DNA of 64,000 bases from the NCBI RefSeq assembly GCF_003201595.1, contig NZ_QJJS01000007.1, forward strand, positions 124,001 to 188,000. Reading direction: 5' to 3'. The notes under the pieces are model-generated. The model searched no databases, was not told where the DNA came from, and saw nothing but the letters and a program-made list of their open reading frames with translations. The translations under genes and the position numbers were made by a program. The stretch comes from Sphaerotilus hippei (GTDB taxonomy: Bacteria > Pseudomonadota > Gammaproteobacteria > Burkholderiales > Burkholderiaceae_C). The first letter of the stretch is position 1, and each line of letters opens with the position of its first letter. Positions 40,946 to 51,667 of the stretch are shown here, one piece after another.

Positions 40946-42892
40946 ATGTCCGACACCCTCCTGCGCCCCCTGCGTGTGCTGTCCGTCATCCCGCCGATGA
41001 CGCAGCTCAACACCCCTTATCCGTCCACCGCCTACCTGACCGGTTTCCTGCGTTCGCGCGGCGTCGATGCGGTGCAGGAGGACCTGGCGCTGGCGCTGGT
41101 GCTGCGGCTGCTGTCGGCCGAGGGGCTGCGCGAGGTGCGCCGGCGCCTCGAGGCCGCTCCTCCCGCGCGCCCGACCGAGCCGGTGCAGAGCTTCATGGCG
41201 CAGTTCGACCGCCACGTGGCGACGATCGACCGCACCATCGCCTTCCTGCAGGGGCGCGACCCGACGCTGGCGCACCGCATCAACAGCCGCACCTTCCTGC
41301 CCGAGGGGCCGCGCTTTCGCACGCTCGACGCCTACGGGGACGACGAGGGCGGCGACCCGCTGGCCTGGGCCTTCGGGGCGCTGGGCCTGCAGGACCGGGC
41401 CCGTCACCTGGCCACGCTCTGCCTGAACGACCTGGCCGACGTGCTGCGCGACGCGATCGATCCCCGCTTCGAGTTCGTGCGCTACGCCGAGTCGCTGGCC
41501 ACCAGCCAGCCGACCTTCGATCCGCTGGCGCAGGCGCTGGCCGCCGCGCCGAACCTGGTCGACGAGGTGCTGACCGAGCTGACCCGCGCGGCGGTCGAGC
41601 GCCACCGGCCGCGTCTGGTGCTGCTGTCGGTGCCGTTCCCGGGCGCGGTGTATGCCGCGTTCCGCATCGCGCAGGCGGTCAAGGCGGTCGACCCGACGAT
41701 CGTCGTGGCGCTGGGCGGCGGCTTCGTCAACACCGAGCTGCGTGAACTCGCCGAGCCGCGCGTGTTCGAGCACATCGACTACGTCACGCTCGACGGCGGC
41801 GAGCGTCCGCTGCTGGCGCTGCTCGAGCACCTGGACGGCCGGCGATCACGGTCCCGGCTGGTGCGCACCTTCGTGCGCGAGCCCGAGTCGGGCCAGGTGC
41901 GCTACATCAACTTCGTCGAGCCCGACATCGCCTTCGCCGAGGTCGGCACGCCGACCTGGGACGGCCTGCCGCTGGACCGCTACCTGTCGCTGCTCGACAT
42001 GCTCAACCCGATGAACCGGCTGTGGAGCGACGGGCGCTGGAACAAGCTGACGGTGGCCCACGGCTGCTACTGGAAGAAGTGCAGCTTCTGCGACGTCAGC
42101 CTGGACTACATCTCGCGCTACGAAGGGGCCTCGGCCGCGACGCTGGTCGACCGCATCGAGGCCATCGTGGCCGAGACCGGCCAGACCGGTTTCCACTTCG
42201 TCGACGAGGCCGCGCCGCCCAAGGCGCTCAAGGCGCTGGCGGCCGAGCTCAAGCGGCGCAACGTGCAGATCTCGTGGTGGGGCAACATCCGCTTCGAGAA
42301 GACGTTCTCGCCCGAGCTCTGCCAGGAGCTGGCCGACAGCGGCTGCATCGCCATGTCGGGCGGGCTCGAGGTGGCCTCCGACCGGCTGCTCCAGCTGATG
42401 AACAAGGGCGTGTCGGTGGAGCAGGTCGCGCGCGTCACCAAGGGCTTCGCCGACGCCGGCATCCTGGTGCACGCCTACCTGATGTACGGCTTCCCGACCC
42501 AGACGGTGCAGGACACGGTCGACGCGCTGGAGTACGTGCGCCAGCTGTTCGAGAACGGCTGCATCCACAGCGGCTTCTTCCACCGCTTCGCCTGCACGGT
42601 GCATTCACCGGTCGGGCGCAACCCGGCGGAGTACGGCGTGAAGCTGCGGCCGCTGCCGCCGGTCACCTTCGCGAAGAACGACGTCGGCTTCATCGACCCG
42701 ACCGGCACCGACCACGACGCGCTGGGCGTCGGGCTGAAGAAGGCGCTCTACAACTACATGCACGGCCTGTGCGTGGACGAGGACGTGAGGCGGTGGTTCG
42801 AGCACCCGAAGCTGCGCGGCAAGGTGCCGAAGTCGACGGTGAACCGCCACCGCATCGCCCGGGCGCTGGACGCCCGGGGACGCTCGGCCTGA
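40946..42892 (+). CDS. B12-binding-type radical SAM protein
   Basis: A 648-residue protein. N-terminal residues 10-330 hold a cobalamin-binding-like fold (VLSVIPP near the start, STAYLTGFLRSRG, LALGGGFVN) with a long helical insertion (about 60-190). The radical SAM core follows, with cluster motif CYWKKCSFC at residues 374-382, which is CX4CX2C rather than CX3CX2C. FHFVDEAAPP and SGGLEVASDRLLQLM are typical barrel strands. Product and substrate unknown. It stands alone: prlC is divergent and folD convergent. Confidence 0.85.
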   Translation: MSDTLLRPLRVLSVIPPMTQLNTPYPSTAYLTGFLRSRGVDAVQEDLALALVLRLLSAEGLREVRRRLEAAPPARPTEPVQSFMAQFDRHVATIDRTIAFLQGRDPTLAHRINSRTFLPEGPRFRTLDAYGDDEGGDPLAWAFGALGLQDRARHLATLCLNDLADVLRDAIDPRFEFVRYAESLATSQPTFDPLAQALAAAPNLVDEVLTELTRAAVERHRPRLVLLSVPFPGAVYAAFRIAQAVKAVDPTIVVALGGGFVNTELRELAEPRVFEHIDYVTLDGGERPLLALLEHLDGRRSRSRLVRTFVREPESGQVRYINFVEPDIAFAEVGTPTWDGLPLDRYLSLLDMLNPMNRLWSDGRWNKLTVAHGCYWKKCSFCDVSLDYISRYEGASAATLVDRIEAIVAETGQTGFHFVDEAAPPKALKALAAELKRRNVQISWWGNIRFEKTFSPELCQELADSGCIAMSGGLEVASDRLLQLMNKGVSVEQVARVTKGFADAGILVHAYLMYGFPTQTVQDTVDALEYVRQLFENGCIHSGFFHRFACTVHSPVGRNPAEYGVKLRPLPPVTFAKNDVGFIDPTGTDHDALGVGLKKALYNYMHGLCVDEDVRRWFEHPKLRGKVPKSTVNRHRIARALDARGRSA

Positions 42893-42896
42893 CCGG

Positions 42897-42915
42897 GCCG
42901 GGGTCGGGCCCCGGC
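42897..42915. terminator. Hairpin between radical SAM gene and folD
   Basis: GCCGGGG and CCCCGGC form a 7-bp stem with a 5-base loop right after the radical SAM stop. No T-run. Confidence 0.3.
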
Positions 42916-42923
42916 GCTGCGGT

Positions 42924-43787
42924 TCAGGCCGCGGCGGCGGCGGCCCGCTCGGCCGCCTCCATCGTGTTGACCAGCAGCATCGTGATGGTCATCGGGCCGA
43001 CGCCACCCGGCACGGGGGTGATCCAGCCGGCCACTTCCTTGACGCCGTCGAAGTCGACGTCGCCGCAGAGCTTGCCTTCGTCGTTGCGGTTCATGCCCAC
43101 GTCGATGACGACGGCGCCGGGCTTGACCATGTCGGCGGTCAGCACGTTGCGCTTGCCCACGGCCGCCACGACGATGTCGGCCTGGCGGGTGTGGTGGCCC
43201 AGGTCGGGCGTGCCGCTGTGGCAGACGGTGACGGTGGCATTGGCGCCCAGCAGCATCAGCGCCATCGGCTTGCCGACGATGTTGCTGCGCCCGATCACCA
43301 CCGCGTGCTGGCCGCGCAGGTCCTTGCGGCCGATGGACTCGAGCATCTTCATGCAGCCGTAGGGCGTGCAGGCCTTGAAGCCGACCTCGCCCACCACCAG
43401 CGCCCCGGCGCTGGCGACATGGAAACCGTCGACGTCCTTGAGCGGCGAGATCGCCTCGATCACCTTGTGGTCGTCGATGTGGGCGGGCAGCGGCAGCTGC
43501 ACCAGGATGCCGTGGATGGACGGATCGTCGTTCAGCGCCTGGACGCGGGCCAGCAGTTCGGCCTCGCTCATCGTCGCGTCGTACTTCTCCAGCACCGAGT
43601 GCAGGCCGCTGTCCTCGCAGGCCTTGACCTTGTTGCGCACGTAGACGGCGCTGGCCGGGTTCTCGCCGACGAGGATCACCGCCAGGCCCGGCTTCACGCC
43701 GCGCGCGGTGAGGGCGCTGGCGCGCTGCGCCACGTCGGCGCGGAGTTGTCTGGACAGGGCGTTGCCGTCGATGATCTGGGCGGTCAT
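42924..43787 (-). CDS. folD: Methylenetetrahydrofolate dehydrogenase/cyclohydrolase
   Basis: A 287-residue bifunctional enzyme of one-carbon metabolism. The substrate region is [14 protein letters not shown] (catalytic lysine), with LVQLPLP and KDVDGFH; the Rossmann motif is [16 protein letters not shown] and [12 protein letters not shown] ends the family core. The ATG at 43785-43787 is chosen over an upstream in-frame codon. It converges with the radical SAM gene and lies after the terminator of the kinase/regulator operon. Confidence 0.97.
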   Translation of the reverse strand: MTAQIIDGNALSRQLRADVAQRASALTARGVKPGLAVILVGENPASAVYVRNKVKACEDSGLHSVLEKYDATMSEAELLARVQALNDDPSIHGILVQLPLPAHIDDHKVIEAISPLKDVDGFHVASAGALVVGEVGFKACTPYGCMKMLESIGRKDLRGQHAVVIGRSNIVGKPMALMLLGANATVTVCHSGTPDLGHHTRQADIVVAAVGKRNVLTADMVKPGAVVIDVGMNRNDEGKLCGDVDFDGVKEVAGWITPVPGGVGPMTITMLLVNTMEAAERAAAAAA

Positions 43788-43830
43788 GTTCTGTGTCTCG
43801 GTCGGGTGGGGACTCGTACGGGGCCGCATC

Positions 43831-43859
43831 AAAACACAAAAGGCCGCGTCATGCGGCCT
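43831..43859 (-). terminator. Terminator of the histidine kinase/regulator operon
   Basis: On the minus strand AGGCCGC (43859-43853) pairs with GCGGCCT (43847-43841), followed by a T-rich tail with two T4 runs. Confidence 0.8.
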
Positions 43860-43877
43860 CTTGTTGCACCAAGATGG

Positions 43878-44501
43878 TCAGACCTTGGCGTTGGCGCCCA
43901 GGGCGATCTTCAGCAGATCGGCCACGGTGTTGGCGTTGAGCTTTTCCATGATGTTGGCGCGGTGCGCCTCCACCGTCTTGATGCTGATGCCCAGGTCGTC
44001 GGCGATCTGCTTGTTCAGGCGGCCGGCGACGATGCGCTCGAGCACCTGGGATTCCCGCGTGGTCAGGCGGGCGAGCAGCGCGTCGCGGCTGGCCTGTTCC
44101 TGGTGGTGCGAGAAGGCCGAGCGGGCCCGCTCGAGCATGCGCTCGACCAGGGCGACCAGCTCCTCTTCCTTGAAGGGCTTCTCGATGAAGTCCTCGGCCC
44201 CCTTCTTCATCGTCGTCACCGCCATCGGCACGTCGCCGTGGCCGGTGATGAAGACGATCGGCAGGGGGCTCTTGCGTTCGAGCAGGCGGTCCTGCAGCTC
44301 CAGGCCGGTCATGCCTTCCATGCGGATGTCGGCGACCAGGCAGGCCACTTCACGGGGATCGAAGCGCGACAGGAAGGCTTCGGCGGAGTCGAAGCACTTC
44401 ACCCGGTAGTCCTTGCCCTCGAGCAACCATTGCAGAGAATCTCTCACCGCCTCGTCGTCATCGACGACGTAGACCGTCCCTTTTTTCGGAATCAGGCTCA
44501 T
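43878..44501 (-). CDS. FixJ-type response regulator
   Basis: A 207-residue regulator. The receiver domain has the acidic pocket VVDDDEA (D14-D16), phospho-acceptor D58 in VADIRMEG, FITGHGD and EKPF lysine. A LuxR-type helix-turn-helix (LTTRESQVLERIVAGRLNKQ, then SIKTVEAHRANIMEKL) binds DNA. Its ATG overlaps the kinase stop (ATGA). The kinase should phosphorylate it; with aceE divergent upstream, pyruvate dehydrogenase genes are possible targets (inference). Confidence 0.92.
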   Translation of the reverse strand: MSLIPKKGTVYVVDDDEAVRDSLQWLLEGKDYRVKCFDSAEAFLSRFDPREVACLVADIRMEGMTGLELQDRLLERKSPLPIVFITGHGDVPMAVTTMKKGAEDFIEKPFKEEELVALVERMLERARSAFSHHQEQASRDALLARLTTRESQVLERIVAGRLNKQIADDLGISIKTVEAHRANIMEKLNANTVADLLKIALGANAKV

Positions 44502-47017
44502 GACTGCTCTATGTGCTTGGTGGTTTCGGCGAAGTGGCCCACCGGGAGAACGAAGGTGAAACAACACCCCACCACGGAGTCCTGATTGTAGAGGTTCTCC
44601 GCCCGGATCCGGCCGCGGTGCGACTCGATGATCGAGCGGCACAGCGACAGCCCGATGCCCATGCCGTCGGACTTGGTCGAGAAGAAGGCCTCGTAGATGC
44701 GCTTGATCACGTCCTCGGGCATGCCCGGTCCGCTGTCGCGCACGCTGAACTCGATCGCCCCGCCGATCTCCGAGTCGTGGCGCGGCGTGACGCGCAGCTC
44801 GATCTTGCGCCGCCCGGGCGGCAGGCTGGCGTTGTCGATCGCCTCGGCCGCGTTCTTCAGCAGGTTCAGCAGCACCTGCTCGATCAGGATCGGATCGACC
44901 GAGATCAGCGGCATGCGCTGGGCGACGTAGCTCTGGATCGCGACGTTGCGCCGGCGCAGCTCGATGCCGGCCAGCTCCAGCGTGTCCTCGACGATCTCGG
45001 TGATCTTGGTCGGCTGGCGCTGGGGCTCGCTGCGCTTCACGAAGGCGCGGATGCGGTGGATGATCTGCCCGGCGCGCTGGGCCTGGCGCGAGGTCTTCTC
45101 CAGCGCGCCGATCAGGTCCTCGCCGCTGAGCGTGCCGTTGCGCTGGCGGGTCAGCATGCCGTTGCAGTAGTTGGTGATCGCGGCCAGCGGCTGGTTCAGC
45201 TCGTGAGCCACCGAGGAGGCCATCTCGCCCATGGTGATCAGCCGGCTGGTCTCCTGGGCACGGTCGGCCTGCAGCGCGGCGGCCTCCTCCATGTGGCGGC
45301 GGCTGGTGATGTCGGTGGCGATCAGCATCTGCGCGAGCCGGCCGTCGGTCCACTGCAGGTAGCGGGTGCGCACCTCGTACCACTTCTGCGTCTCGCCGAC
45401 ATAGACCTCGCGCGAGTCCGAGCCCACGTCGGTGATCTCGGCCGTGGGCAGGCCCGACAGGCCGTCGATCGCGTCCTCGGCGTCCTGTCCGTCGGCGTCG
45501 CCGCTGCCCACCAGCCGGGCGTGCCAGTGCGAATCGGCGCCGAACCACAGCCGGTAGGACCGGTTGGCGAACAGCAGCTCGGTGCCCTGCGCGGCCGACA
45601 CCGACATCACCGAGACCGCGGCGTCCAGCCCCTCGAGCACGGTGGTGAAGCGTTCGTGCGACGCGCTGAGCTGGTCGCGGATGCGCTTGGCCTCGGTGAT
45701 GTTGGTCATCGAGGTCATCCAGCCGGTCTGCTGGCCGCGCGCGTCGATCAGCGGCGAGACGTACATGCGCGCGTCGAACTGCGAGCCGTCCTTGCGCATG
45801 ACCTTGACCTCGATGCCACCGGCCGGACTGCGGCCCGACAGCTCCTGGGCGAGCAGGCGGTTGTTCTCCTCGAGCCGGTCGTGCGGCCAGTGCGGGAAGG
45901 GCGGCAGGTGGCCGATCAGCTCGGCCTCCGAAAAACCGGTCATCGCGCAGAAGGCCGGGTTCACGTAGGTGATGCGGCCTTCCAGGTCCATCGCCCGCAT
46001 GCCGGTCAGCATGGAGTTCTCCATCGCGCGGCGGAAGTTGGTCTCCTGCACCAGCGCGCCCTGGATCTGCAGGCGCCGGCGCATGTGGCGCCAGGTGCCC
46101 AGCAGCATCCACAGCGTCAGCATCGACAGCGCCAGCACCATCCAGAACAGCGTGTTGCCGATCAGCCCGACCGAGGTCCGGTAGCCTTCGCCCCGCAAGG
46201 TCACGCCGTTGCCGACCGGGGCGAAGGCGACGCTGTAGACCAGCGGGGTGCTGGCCCGGGGGGCGGCACCGGCCACCGTGCTGGCGAGCACGGTGTCGTC
46301 GCCATCGACCAGGCTGATCACTCGGCGGCGCGACACCTCGGCCGGCACGAAGTAGCGCAGCATCGACTCGACCGAATACTCGGCCACCAGCGTGCCGGCG
46401 AACGCGCCCTGGTCGATCACCGGCACATGCACCTGGAACACCACCAGGTGGTCGTCCAGCCGCACCGGGCGGCCGTAGACCGGTGCCCGCAGGTCGCGGG
46501 CATCGTTGAAGACCGCGCGGCCTTCGGTGGTGCGTGGATCGTCGCTGCCGCTGGGCAGGGCCAGGCGCGGCATCGCGGTGAGCATGTCCGGTGGCGTGTG
46601 GCGGGCCACGACCTGCCGGCTGGAGGTCAGCCAGGTCAGGCCGACGATCTCCGGGCGGCTGCGCACCAGGGTCTCCGCCTGGCCGATGAACTGCTCGCGG
46701 TTGATCGTGCGGGTGCCGACCTCACGCGCGATGCGCACCAGCTGCTCCTGGTTCTCGATCAGGCGCAGTCGGATCTGCTGCTGCACCAGTTCCGCATCCC
46801 GCTTGACCGACTCGACCTCCCTCTCGACTTCCTCATTGCGCAGGTACCAGAACGCCGCCACGATGGCGGCGAGGAACAGCAGCACGGACAGCAGCGGGGC
46901 CAGGGCCGCGAAGCGGTCCTGGCGTGAGGGCGACAGCCGGCGCCACCACGACCACAGCGGCCGTTGGCGAGCGTACGTGCCGGACTGCACCGGTCGATCC
47001 TGGGGGCTCCACAACAT
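44498..47017 (-). CDS. PAS-domain sensor histidine kinase
   Basis: An 839-residue membrane kinase. Spans at about residues 42-62 and 288-308 enclose a periplasmic sensor of about 225 residues, likely a Cache-type domain. Two PAS domains follow (about 325-450 and 455-585), then HisKA with the phospho-acceptor histidine in SVAHELNQPLAAIT, and the ATPase domain with NLLKNAAEAI, DSGPGMP and GMGIGLS. It pairs with the overlapping FixJ-type regulator. No heme ligand can be assigned, so an oxygen-sensing role is not supported. The periplasmic ligand is unknown. Confidence 0.92.
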   Translation of the reverse strand: MLWSPQDRPVQSGTYARQRPLWSWWRRLSPSRQDRFAALAPLLSVLLFLAAIVAAFWYLRNEEVEREVESVKRDAELVQQQIRLRLIENQEQLVRIAREVGTRTINREQFIGQAETLVRSRPEIVGLTWLTSSRQVVARHTPPDMLTAMPRLALPSGSDDPRTTEGRAVFNDARDLRAPVYGRPVRLDDHLVVFQVHVPVIDQGAFAGTLVAEYSVESMLRYFVPAEVSRRRVISLVDGDDTVLASTVAGAAPRASTPLVYSVAFAPVGNGVTLRGEGYRTSVGLIGNTLFWMVLALSMLTLWMLLGTWRHMRRRLQIQGALVQETNFRRAMENSMLTGMRAMDLEGRITYVNPAFCAMTGFSEAELIGHLPPFPHWPHDRLEENNRLLAQELSGRSPAGGIEVKVMRKDGSQFDARMYVSPLIDARGQQTGWMTSMTNITEAKRIRDQLSASHERFTTVLEGLDAAVSVMSVSAAQGTELLFANRSYRLWFGADSHWHARLVGSGDADGQDAEDAIDGLSGLPTAEITDVGSDSREVYVGETQKWYEVRTRYLQWTDGRLAQMLIATDITSRRHMEEAAALQADRAQETSRLITMGEMASSVAHELNQPLAAITNYCNGMLTRQRNGTLSGEDLIGALEKTSRQAQRAGQIIHRIRAFVKRSEPQRQPTKITEIVEDTLELAGIELRRRNVAIQSYVAQRMPLISVDPILIEQVLLNLLKNAAEAIDNASLPPGRRKIELRVTPRHDSEIGGAIEFSVRDSGPGMPEDVIKRIYEAFFSTKSDGMGIGLSLCRSIIESHRGRIRAENLYNQDSVVGCCFTFVLPVGHFAETTKHIEQS

Positions 47018-47076
47018 CCCGGGATTATCGGCGCTGCCGGAAGGGTCTGAAATCGGTGGAATCGGCGATGAATATC

Positions 47077-47106
47077 ACTATATGAAATCGTTACGCACCA
47101 TTTGAA
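47077..47106 (-). promoter_or_regulatory. Promoter of the histidine kinase gene
   Basis: On the minus strand TTCAAA (47106-47101) and TATAGT (47082-47077) are separated by 18 bases. The leader to 47017 would be about 50 bases. Confidence 0.4.
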
Positions 47107-47241
47107 ATGTCTTCGCCTCTGTGCGAGACTTCGTGCCGCGCCGGCCGGTGGCCGCGCGCGCAATGGACCCCTGGCCTCTGACGAGGGCCGGCCCACCCGC
47201 GGTGGCGGGACAGATCACTGCAGCAGCACGAGGAGACAACA

Positions 47242-49947
47242 ATGTCTGCATTGCCCGAGAGCCTGCCCCAAGCGGCGGCCAACGACATCGATGCGCAGGA
47301 AACGCGCGAGTGGCAGGATGCCCTGGCGGCCGTGATCGGCGCCGAAGGCGGCGAGCGCGCCCACTTCCTGCTGGAGCATCTGATCGACCAGGCCCGCCAG
47401 GCCGGCATCGACGTGCCGTTCTCGGCCAACACCGCCTACGTCAACACCATTCCTGCCGACCAGGAAGAGCGTTGCCCCGGCAACATTGAAATCGAAGAGC
47501 GTCTGCGCGCCTACATGCGCTGGAACGCGATGGCGATGGTCGTCAAGGCCAACCGCCACAACCCCGAAGACGGCGGCGACCTGGGTGGCCACATCGGCTC
47601 CTTCGCCTCGCTGGCCCACATGTTCGGCGCCGGCTTCAACCACTTCTGGCATGCCGAGAGCGAGAACCACGGCGGCGACTGCCTCTACATCCAGGGTCAC
47701 GTGTCGCCCGGCGTCTACGCCCGCGCCTACCTGGAAGGCCGCCTGACCGAAGAGCAGCTGCTGAACTTCCGCCAGGAAGTCGACGGCAAGGGCCTGTCGA
47801 GCTACCCGCATCCGAAGCTGATGCCCGAGTTCTGGCAGTTCCCGACCGTCTCGATGGGCCTGGGCCCCTTGATGGCGATCTACCAGGCCCGCTTCCTGAA
47901 GTACCTGCACGCCCGCGGCATTGCCGACACCAGCAACCGCAAGGTCTGGGTCTTCTGCGGCGACGGCGAGATGGACGAGCCCGAATCGCTGGGCGCCATC
48001 GGCCTGGCCGCGCGCGAGAACCTCGACAACCTCGTCTTCGTCATCAACTGCAACCTGCAGCGCCTGGACGGCCCGGTGCGCGGCAACGGCAAGATCGTGC
48101 AGGAGCTCGAAGGCGAGTTCCGCGGCGCCGGCTGGAACGTCATCAAGCTGCTGTGGGGCAATGGCTGGGACTCGCTGCTGGCCCGCGACAAGGACGGCGC
48201 GCTGCGCAAGCTGATGATGGAGACGCTGGACGGCGACTACCAGGCCTTCAAGGCCAACGACGGCGCCTACGTGCGCAAGCATTTCTTCGGTCGTGACCCG
48301 CGCACGCTGGAGATGGTCGCCAAGATGAGCGACGACGACATCTGGAACCTCAAGCGTGGCGGCCACGACCCGCAGAAGGTGTATGCCGCCTTCCACAAGG
48401 CGGTCAACACCAAGGGCCAGCCGACGGTGCTGCTGATCAAGACCGTCAAGGGCTTCGGCATGGGCAAGGTCGGTGAAGGCAAGAACACCGTGCACCAGAC
48501 CAAGAAGCTGATCGACGAGGACATCAAGGCCTTCCGCGACCGCTTCAACATCCCCGTGCCCGACAGCGAGCTGGCGAACATCCCGTTCTACAAGCCCGCC
48601 GACGACACCCCGGAAATGCAGTACCTGCACGAGCGCCGCAAGGCGCTGGGCGGCTACCTGCCCAAGCGCCGCGTCAAGGCCGACGAGAGCTTCACCGTGC
48701 CCGCGCTGGAGACCTTCAAGGCCGTGCTGGAGCCGACGGCCGAAGGCCGCGAGATCAGCACCACCCAGGCCTACGTGCGCTTCCTGACGCAGCTGCTGCG
48801 CGACCAGGCCCTGGGCCCGCGCGTGGTGCCCATCCTGGTCGACGAGGCCCGCACCTTCGGCATGGAAGGCCTGTTCCGCCAGGTCGGCATCTACAACCCG
48901 CTGGGTCAGCAGTACACGCCGGTCGACAAGGACCAGGTCATGTACTACAAGGAAGACAAGGCCGGCCAGATCCTGCAGGAAGGCATCAACGAGGCCGGCG
49001 GCATGAGCAGCTGGATCGCGGCGGCCACGTCCTACAGCACCAGCAACCGCATCATGGTGCCGTTCTACGTGTACTACTCGATGTTCGGCTTCCAGCGCAT
49101 CGGTGACCTGGCCTGGGCGGCCGGTGACATGCAGGCGCGCGGCTTCCTGCTGGGCGGCACGTCGGGTCGCACCACGCTCAACGGCGAAGGCCTGCAGCAC
49201 GAGGACGGCCACAGCCACATCCTGGCCGGCACGATCCCCAACTGCATCAGCTACGACCCGACCTTCGCCCACGAGGTCGCGGTCATCATGCAGGACGGCC
49301 TGAAGCGCATGGTCGAGAAGCAGGAAAACGTCTTCTACTACCTGACGCTGCTCAACGAGAACTACCCGATGCCGGGCCTGAAGGCCGGCACCGAAGAGCA
49401 GATCATCAAGGGCATGTACCTGCTGGAGGAAGGCGCCAAGATCACCCCGCGCGTCAACCTGCTGGGTTCGGGCACCATCCTGCGCGAGTCGATCGCCGCC
49501 AGGAAGCTGCTGGAAGAGGAGTGGGGCGTGGCGGCCAACGTCTGGAGCTGCCCGAGCTTCAACGAGCTGGCCCGTGACGGCCAGAACGTCGAGCGCCACA
49601 ACCTGCTGCACCCGACGGACGAGCAGAAAGTGGCCTTCGTCACCTCGCAGTTGCAGCCGCACGTGGGCCCGGTCATCGCGTCGACCGACTACATGAAGAG
49701 CTACGCCGAGCAGATCCGCGCCTTCATCCCCAAGGGCCGTGTCTACAAGGTGCTGGGCACCGACGGCTTCGGTCGCAGCGACTTCCGCGGCAAGCTGCGC
49801 GAGCACTTCGAGATCAACCGCCACTACATCGTCGTCGCCGCGCTCAGGGCCCTGGCCGACGAAGGCACGGTGCCGGTGGCCAAGGTCGCCGAGGCCATCG
49901 CCAAGTACGGCATCAAGGTCGACAAGATCAACCCGCTTTACGCCTGA
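47242..49947 (+). CDS. aceE: Pyruvate dehydrogenase E1 component
   Basis: A 901-residue homodimeric-type E1 that decarboxylates pyruvate with thiamine diphosphate. The cofactor motif [10 protein letters not shown] runs to [13 protein letters not shown], and [15 protein letters not shown] marks the N-terminal domain. GAGGAGA precedes the ATG at 47242. Codon use is strongly biased to C- and G-ending codons, consistent with high expression. aceF follows after 23 bases and lpdA after that. A two-component system is divergent upstream. Confidence 0.98.
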   Translation: MSALPESLPQAAANDIDAQETREWQDALAAVIGAEGGERAHFLLEHLIDQARQAGIDVPFSANTAYVNTIPADQEERCPGNIEIEERLRAYMRWNAMAMVVKANRHNPEDGGDLGGHIGSFASLAHMFGAGFNHFWHAESENHGGDCLYIQGHVSPGVYARAYLEGRLTEEQLLNFRQEVDGKGLSSYPHPKLMPEFWQFPTVSMGLGPLMAIYQARFLKYLHARGIADTSNRKVWVFCGDGEMDEPESLGAIGLAARENLDNLVFVINCNLQRLDGPVRGNGKIVQELEGEFRGAGWNVIKLLWGNGWDSLLARDKDGALRKLMMETLDGDYQAFKANDGAYVRKHFFGRDPRTLEMVAKMSDDDIWNLKRGGHDPQKVYAAFHKAVNTKGQPTVLLIKTVKGFGMGKVGEGKNTVHQTKKLIDEDIKAFRDRFNIPVPDSELANIPFYKPADDTPEMQYLHERRKALGGYLPKRRVKADESFTVPALETFKAVLEPTAEGREISTTQAYVRFLTQLLRDQALGPRVVPILVDEARTFGMEGLFRQVGIYNPLGQQYTPVDKDQVMYYKEDKAGQILQEGINEAGGMSSWIAAATSYSTSNRIMVPFYVYYSMFGFQRIGDLAWAAGDMQARGFLLGGTSGRTTLNGEGLQHEDGHSHILAGTIPNCISYDPTFAHEVAVIMQDGLKRMVEKQENVFYYLTLLNENYPMPGLKAGTEEQIIKGMYLLEEGAKITPRVNLLGSGTILRESIAARKLLEEEWGVAANVWSCPSFNELARDGQNVERHNLLHPTDEQKVAFVTSQLQPHVGPVIASTDYMKSYAEQIRAFIPKGRVYKVLGTDGFGRSDFRGKLREHFEINRHYIVVAALRALADEGTVPVAKVAEAIAKYGIKVDKINPLYA

Positions 49948-49970
49948 AGTCCAGCATCCGGAGACAAGAC

Positions 49971-51635
49971 ATGGCATTGATAGAAGTGAAGGTCCCCGAC
50001 ATCGGGGACTTCAGCGAAGTCGCGATCATCGAAGTGCTCGTCAAGGAAGGCGACACCATCAAGGCCGAGCAGAGCCTGATCACCGTCGAGTCCGACAAGG
50101 CCTCGATGGAGATCCCCAGCTCGCACGCGGGCGTGGTCAAGGAGCTCAAGGTCAAGCTCGGCGACAAGATCAAGGAAGGCTCGCTGGTGCTGACGCTGGA
50201 AGTCGCCGGTGCGGCCGCGCCGGCACCGGCGCCCGCCGCGGCCCCGGCCGCCCCGGTGGCGGCTCCCGTGGCCGCGCCTGCCGCTGCGGCGGTGGTGGCC
50301 GCCGCCCCGGCGGCAGCCGGTCCGATCGAGGTGTTCGTGCCCGACATCGGCGACTTCGCCGAGGTGGCGGTCATCGAGCTGCTGGTCAAGCCGGGTGACA
50401 CCGTCGCGGCCGAGCAGAGCCTGATCACCGTCGAGTCCGACAAGGCCTCGATGGAGATCCCGAGCTCGCACGCCGGTGTCGTCAAGGAGCTGAAGGTCAA
50501 GCTCGGCGACAAGGTGGCCAAGGGCTCGCTGGTGCTGGTGCTCGAAGGGGTGGCTGGCGCGGTGGCGGCGGCTCCCGCGGTGGCGGCTGCTGCCGCGCCG
50601 GCTGCGGCGGTCGCCGTGGCGGCGGCACCGGTGGTGGCTGCAGCGGCGGCGCCCGTGGCGCAGCCGGCCCACGAGCCGACCGTGCTGAACCTGAGCCTGC
50701 CGCACGCCTCGCCGTCGATCCGCAAGTTCGCCCGCGAGCTGGGCGTGCCGCTGGCCGAGGTCAAGGGTTCGGGCCTGAAGGGCCGCATCACCGAGGCCGA
50801 CGTGCAGGGCTTCGTCAAGGGCGTGATGGCCGGCGCGGTGCAGACCGTCGCCCAGAAGGCCAAGGCGCCGGCACCGGCGCCCGCCGGTGGTGGCGAGGCC
50901 TTCCCGGGCCTGCTGCCCTGGCCCAAGGTGGACTTCGCCAAGTTCGGCCCGGTCGAGCGCCGCGACCTCTCGCGCATCAAGAAGATCTCGGGCGCGAACC
51001 TGCACCGCAACTGGGTGGTCATCCCGCACGTCACCAACCATGACGACGCGGACATCACCGAGCTCGAGGCCTTCCGCGTCCAGACGAACAAGGAAAACGA
51101 GAAGTCCGGCATCAAGGTCACGATGCTGGCCTTCATGATCAAGGCGGCGGTCGCGGCGCTCAAGAAGTTCCCGGAGTTCAATGCCTCGCTCGATGGCGAC
51201 CAGATCGTCTTCAAGAACTACTTCCACATCGGCTTCGCGGCGGACACGCCCAACGGCCTGGTGGTCCCGGTCATCAAGGATGCCGACAAGAAGGGCATCT
51301 TCCAGATCAGCCAGGAAATGGGCGAGCTGGCCAAGAAGGCCCGCGACGGCAAGCTCGGACCGGCCGACATGAGCGGTGGCTGCTTCAGCATCAGCTCGCT
51401 GGGCGGCATCGGCGGGCGTTATTTCACCCCCATCATCAACGCCCCCGAGGTCGCGATCATGGGTGTGTGCAAGAGCGCCATCGAGCCCAAGTGGGACGGC
51501 AAGGCCTTCCAGCCGCGCCTGATGCTGCCGCTGTCGCTGTCGTGGGACCACCGCGTCATCGACGGAGCGGCCGCGGCCCGCTTCAACGTCTACTTCGCGA
51601 GCCTGCTGGCGGATTTCCGCCGCATCGTGTTGTAA
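49971..51635 (+). CDS. aceF: Dihydrolipoamide acetyltransferase (E2) with two lipoyl domains
   Basis: A 554-residue E2. Two lipoyl domains (about residues 1-78 and 118-195), each with the modified lysine in ESDKASMEI, are joined by Ala/Pro-rich linkers. A peripheral-subunit-binding domain ([13 protein letters not shown] to RITEADV) follows near residue 240, and the catalytic domain ends with [13 protein letters not shown] (active histidine). The ATG at 49971 has GGAGA upstream. It receives acetyl groups from aceE and passes reduced lipoyl to LpdA. Confidence 0.98.
   Translation: MALIEVKVPDIGDFSEVAIIEVLVKEGDTIKAEQSLITVESDKASMEIPSSHAGVVKELKVKLGDKIKEGSLVLTLEVAGAAAPAPAPAAAPAAPVAAPVAAPAAAAVVAAAPAAAGPIEVFVPDIGDFAEVAVIELLVKPGDTVAAEQSLITVESDKASMEIPSSHAGVVKELKVKLGDKVAKGSLVLVLEGVAGAVAAAPAVAAAAAPAAAVAVAAAPVVAAAAAPVAQPAHEPTVLNLSLPHASPSIRKFARELGVPLAEVKGSGLKGRITEADVQGFVKGVMAGAVQTVAQKAKAPAPAPAGGGEAFPGLLPWPKVDFAKFGPVERRDLSRIKKISGANLHRNWVVIPHVTNHDDADITELEAFRVQTNKENEKSGIKVTMLAFMIKAAVAALKKFPEFNASLDGDQIVFKNYFHIGFAADTPNGLVVPVIKDADKKGIFQISQEMGELAKKARDGKLGPADMSGGCFSISSLGGIGGRYFTPIINAPEVAIMGVCKSAIEPKWDGKAFQPRLMLPLSLSWDHRVIDGAAAARFNVYFASLLADFRRIVL
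50064..50113 (+). repeat. 50-bp repeat, copy 1 (first E2 lipoyl domain)
   Basis: Identical in sequence to 50409-50458 and 51843-51892. All three encode the lipoyl-lysine region. Confidence 0.88.
50409..50458 (+). repeat. 50-bp repeat, copy 2 (second E2 lipoyl domain)
   Basis: Identical to copy 1, 345 bases away and in the same frame, so recombination between them would delete one lipoyl domain without a frameshift. Confidence 0.88.
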
Positions 51636-51645
51636 GTCGGCATCC

Positions 51646-51667
51646 GGTGGCGGCGTTCGCCGCCACC
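51646..51667 (+). other. Intercistronic hairpin between aceF and lpdA
   Basis: GGTGGCGGCG and CGCCGCCACC form a perfect 10-bp stem with a two-base loop, 10 bases after the aceF stop. It may be a processing or stability element; no T-run follows. Confidence 0.5.

Noticed and set aside
44498-47017. The PAS kinase as a heme-based oxygen sensor FixL.
   Set aside because: No heme-ligand histidine can be assigned to either PAS domain, and a large periplasmic sensor suggests another ligand.
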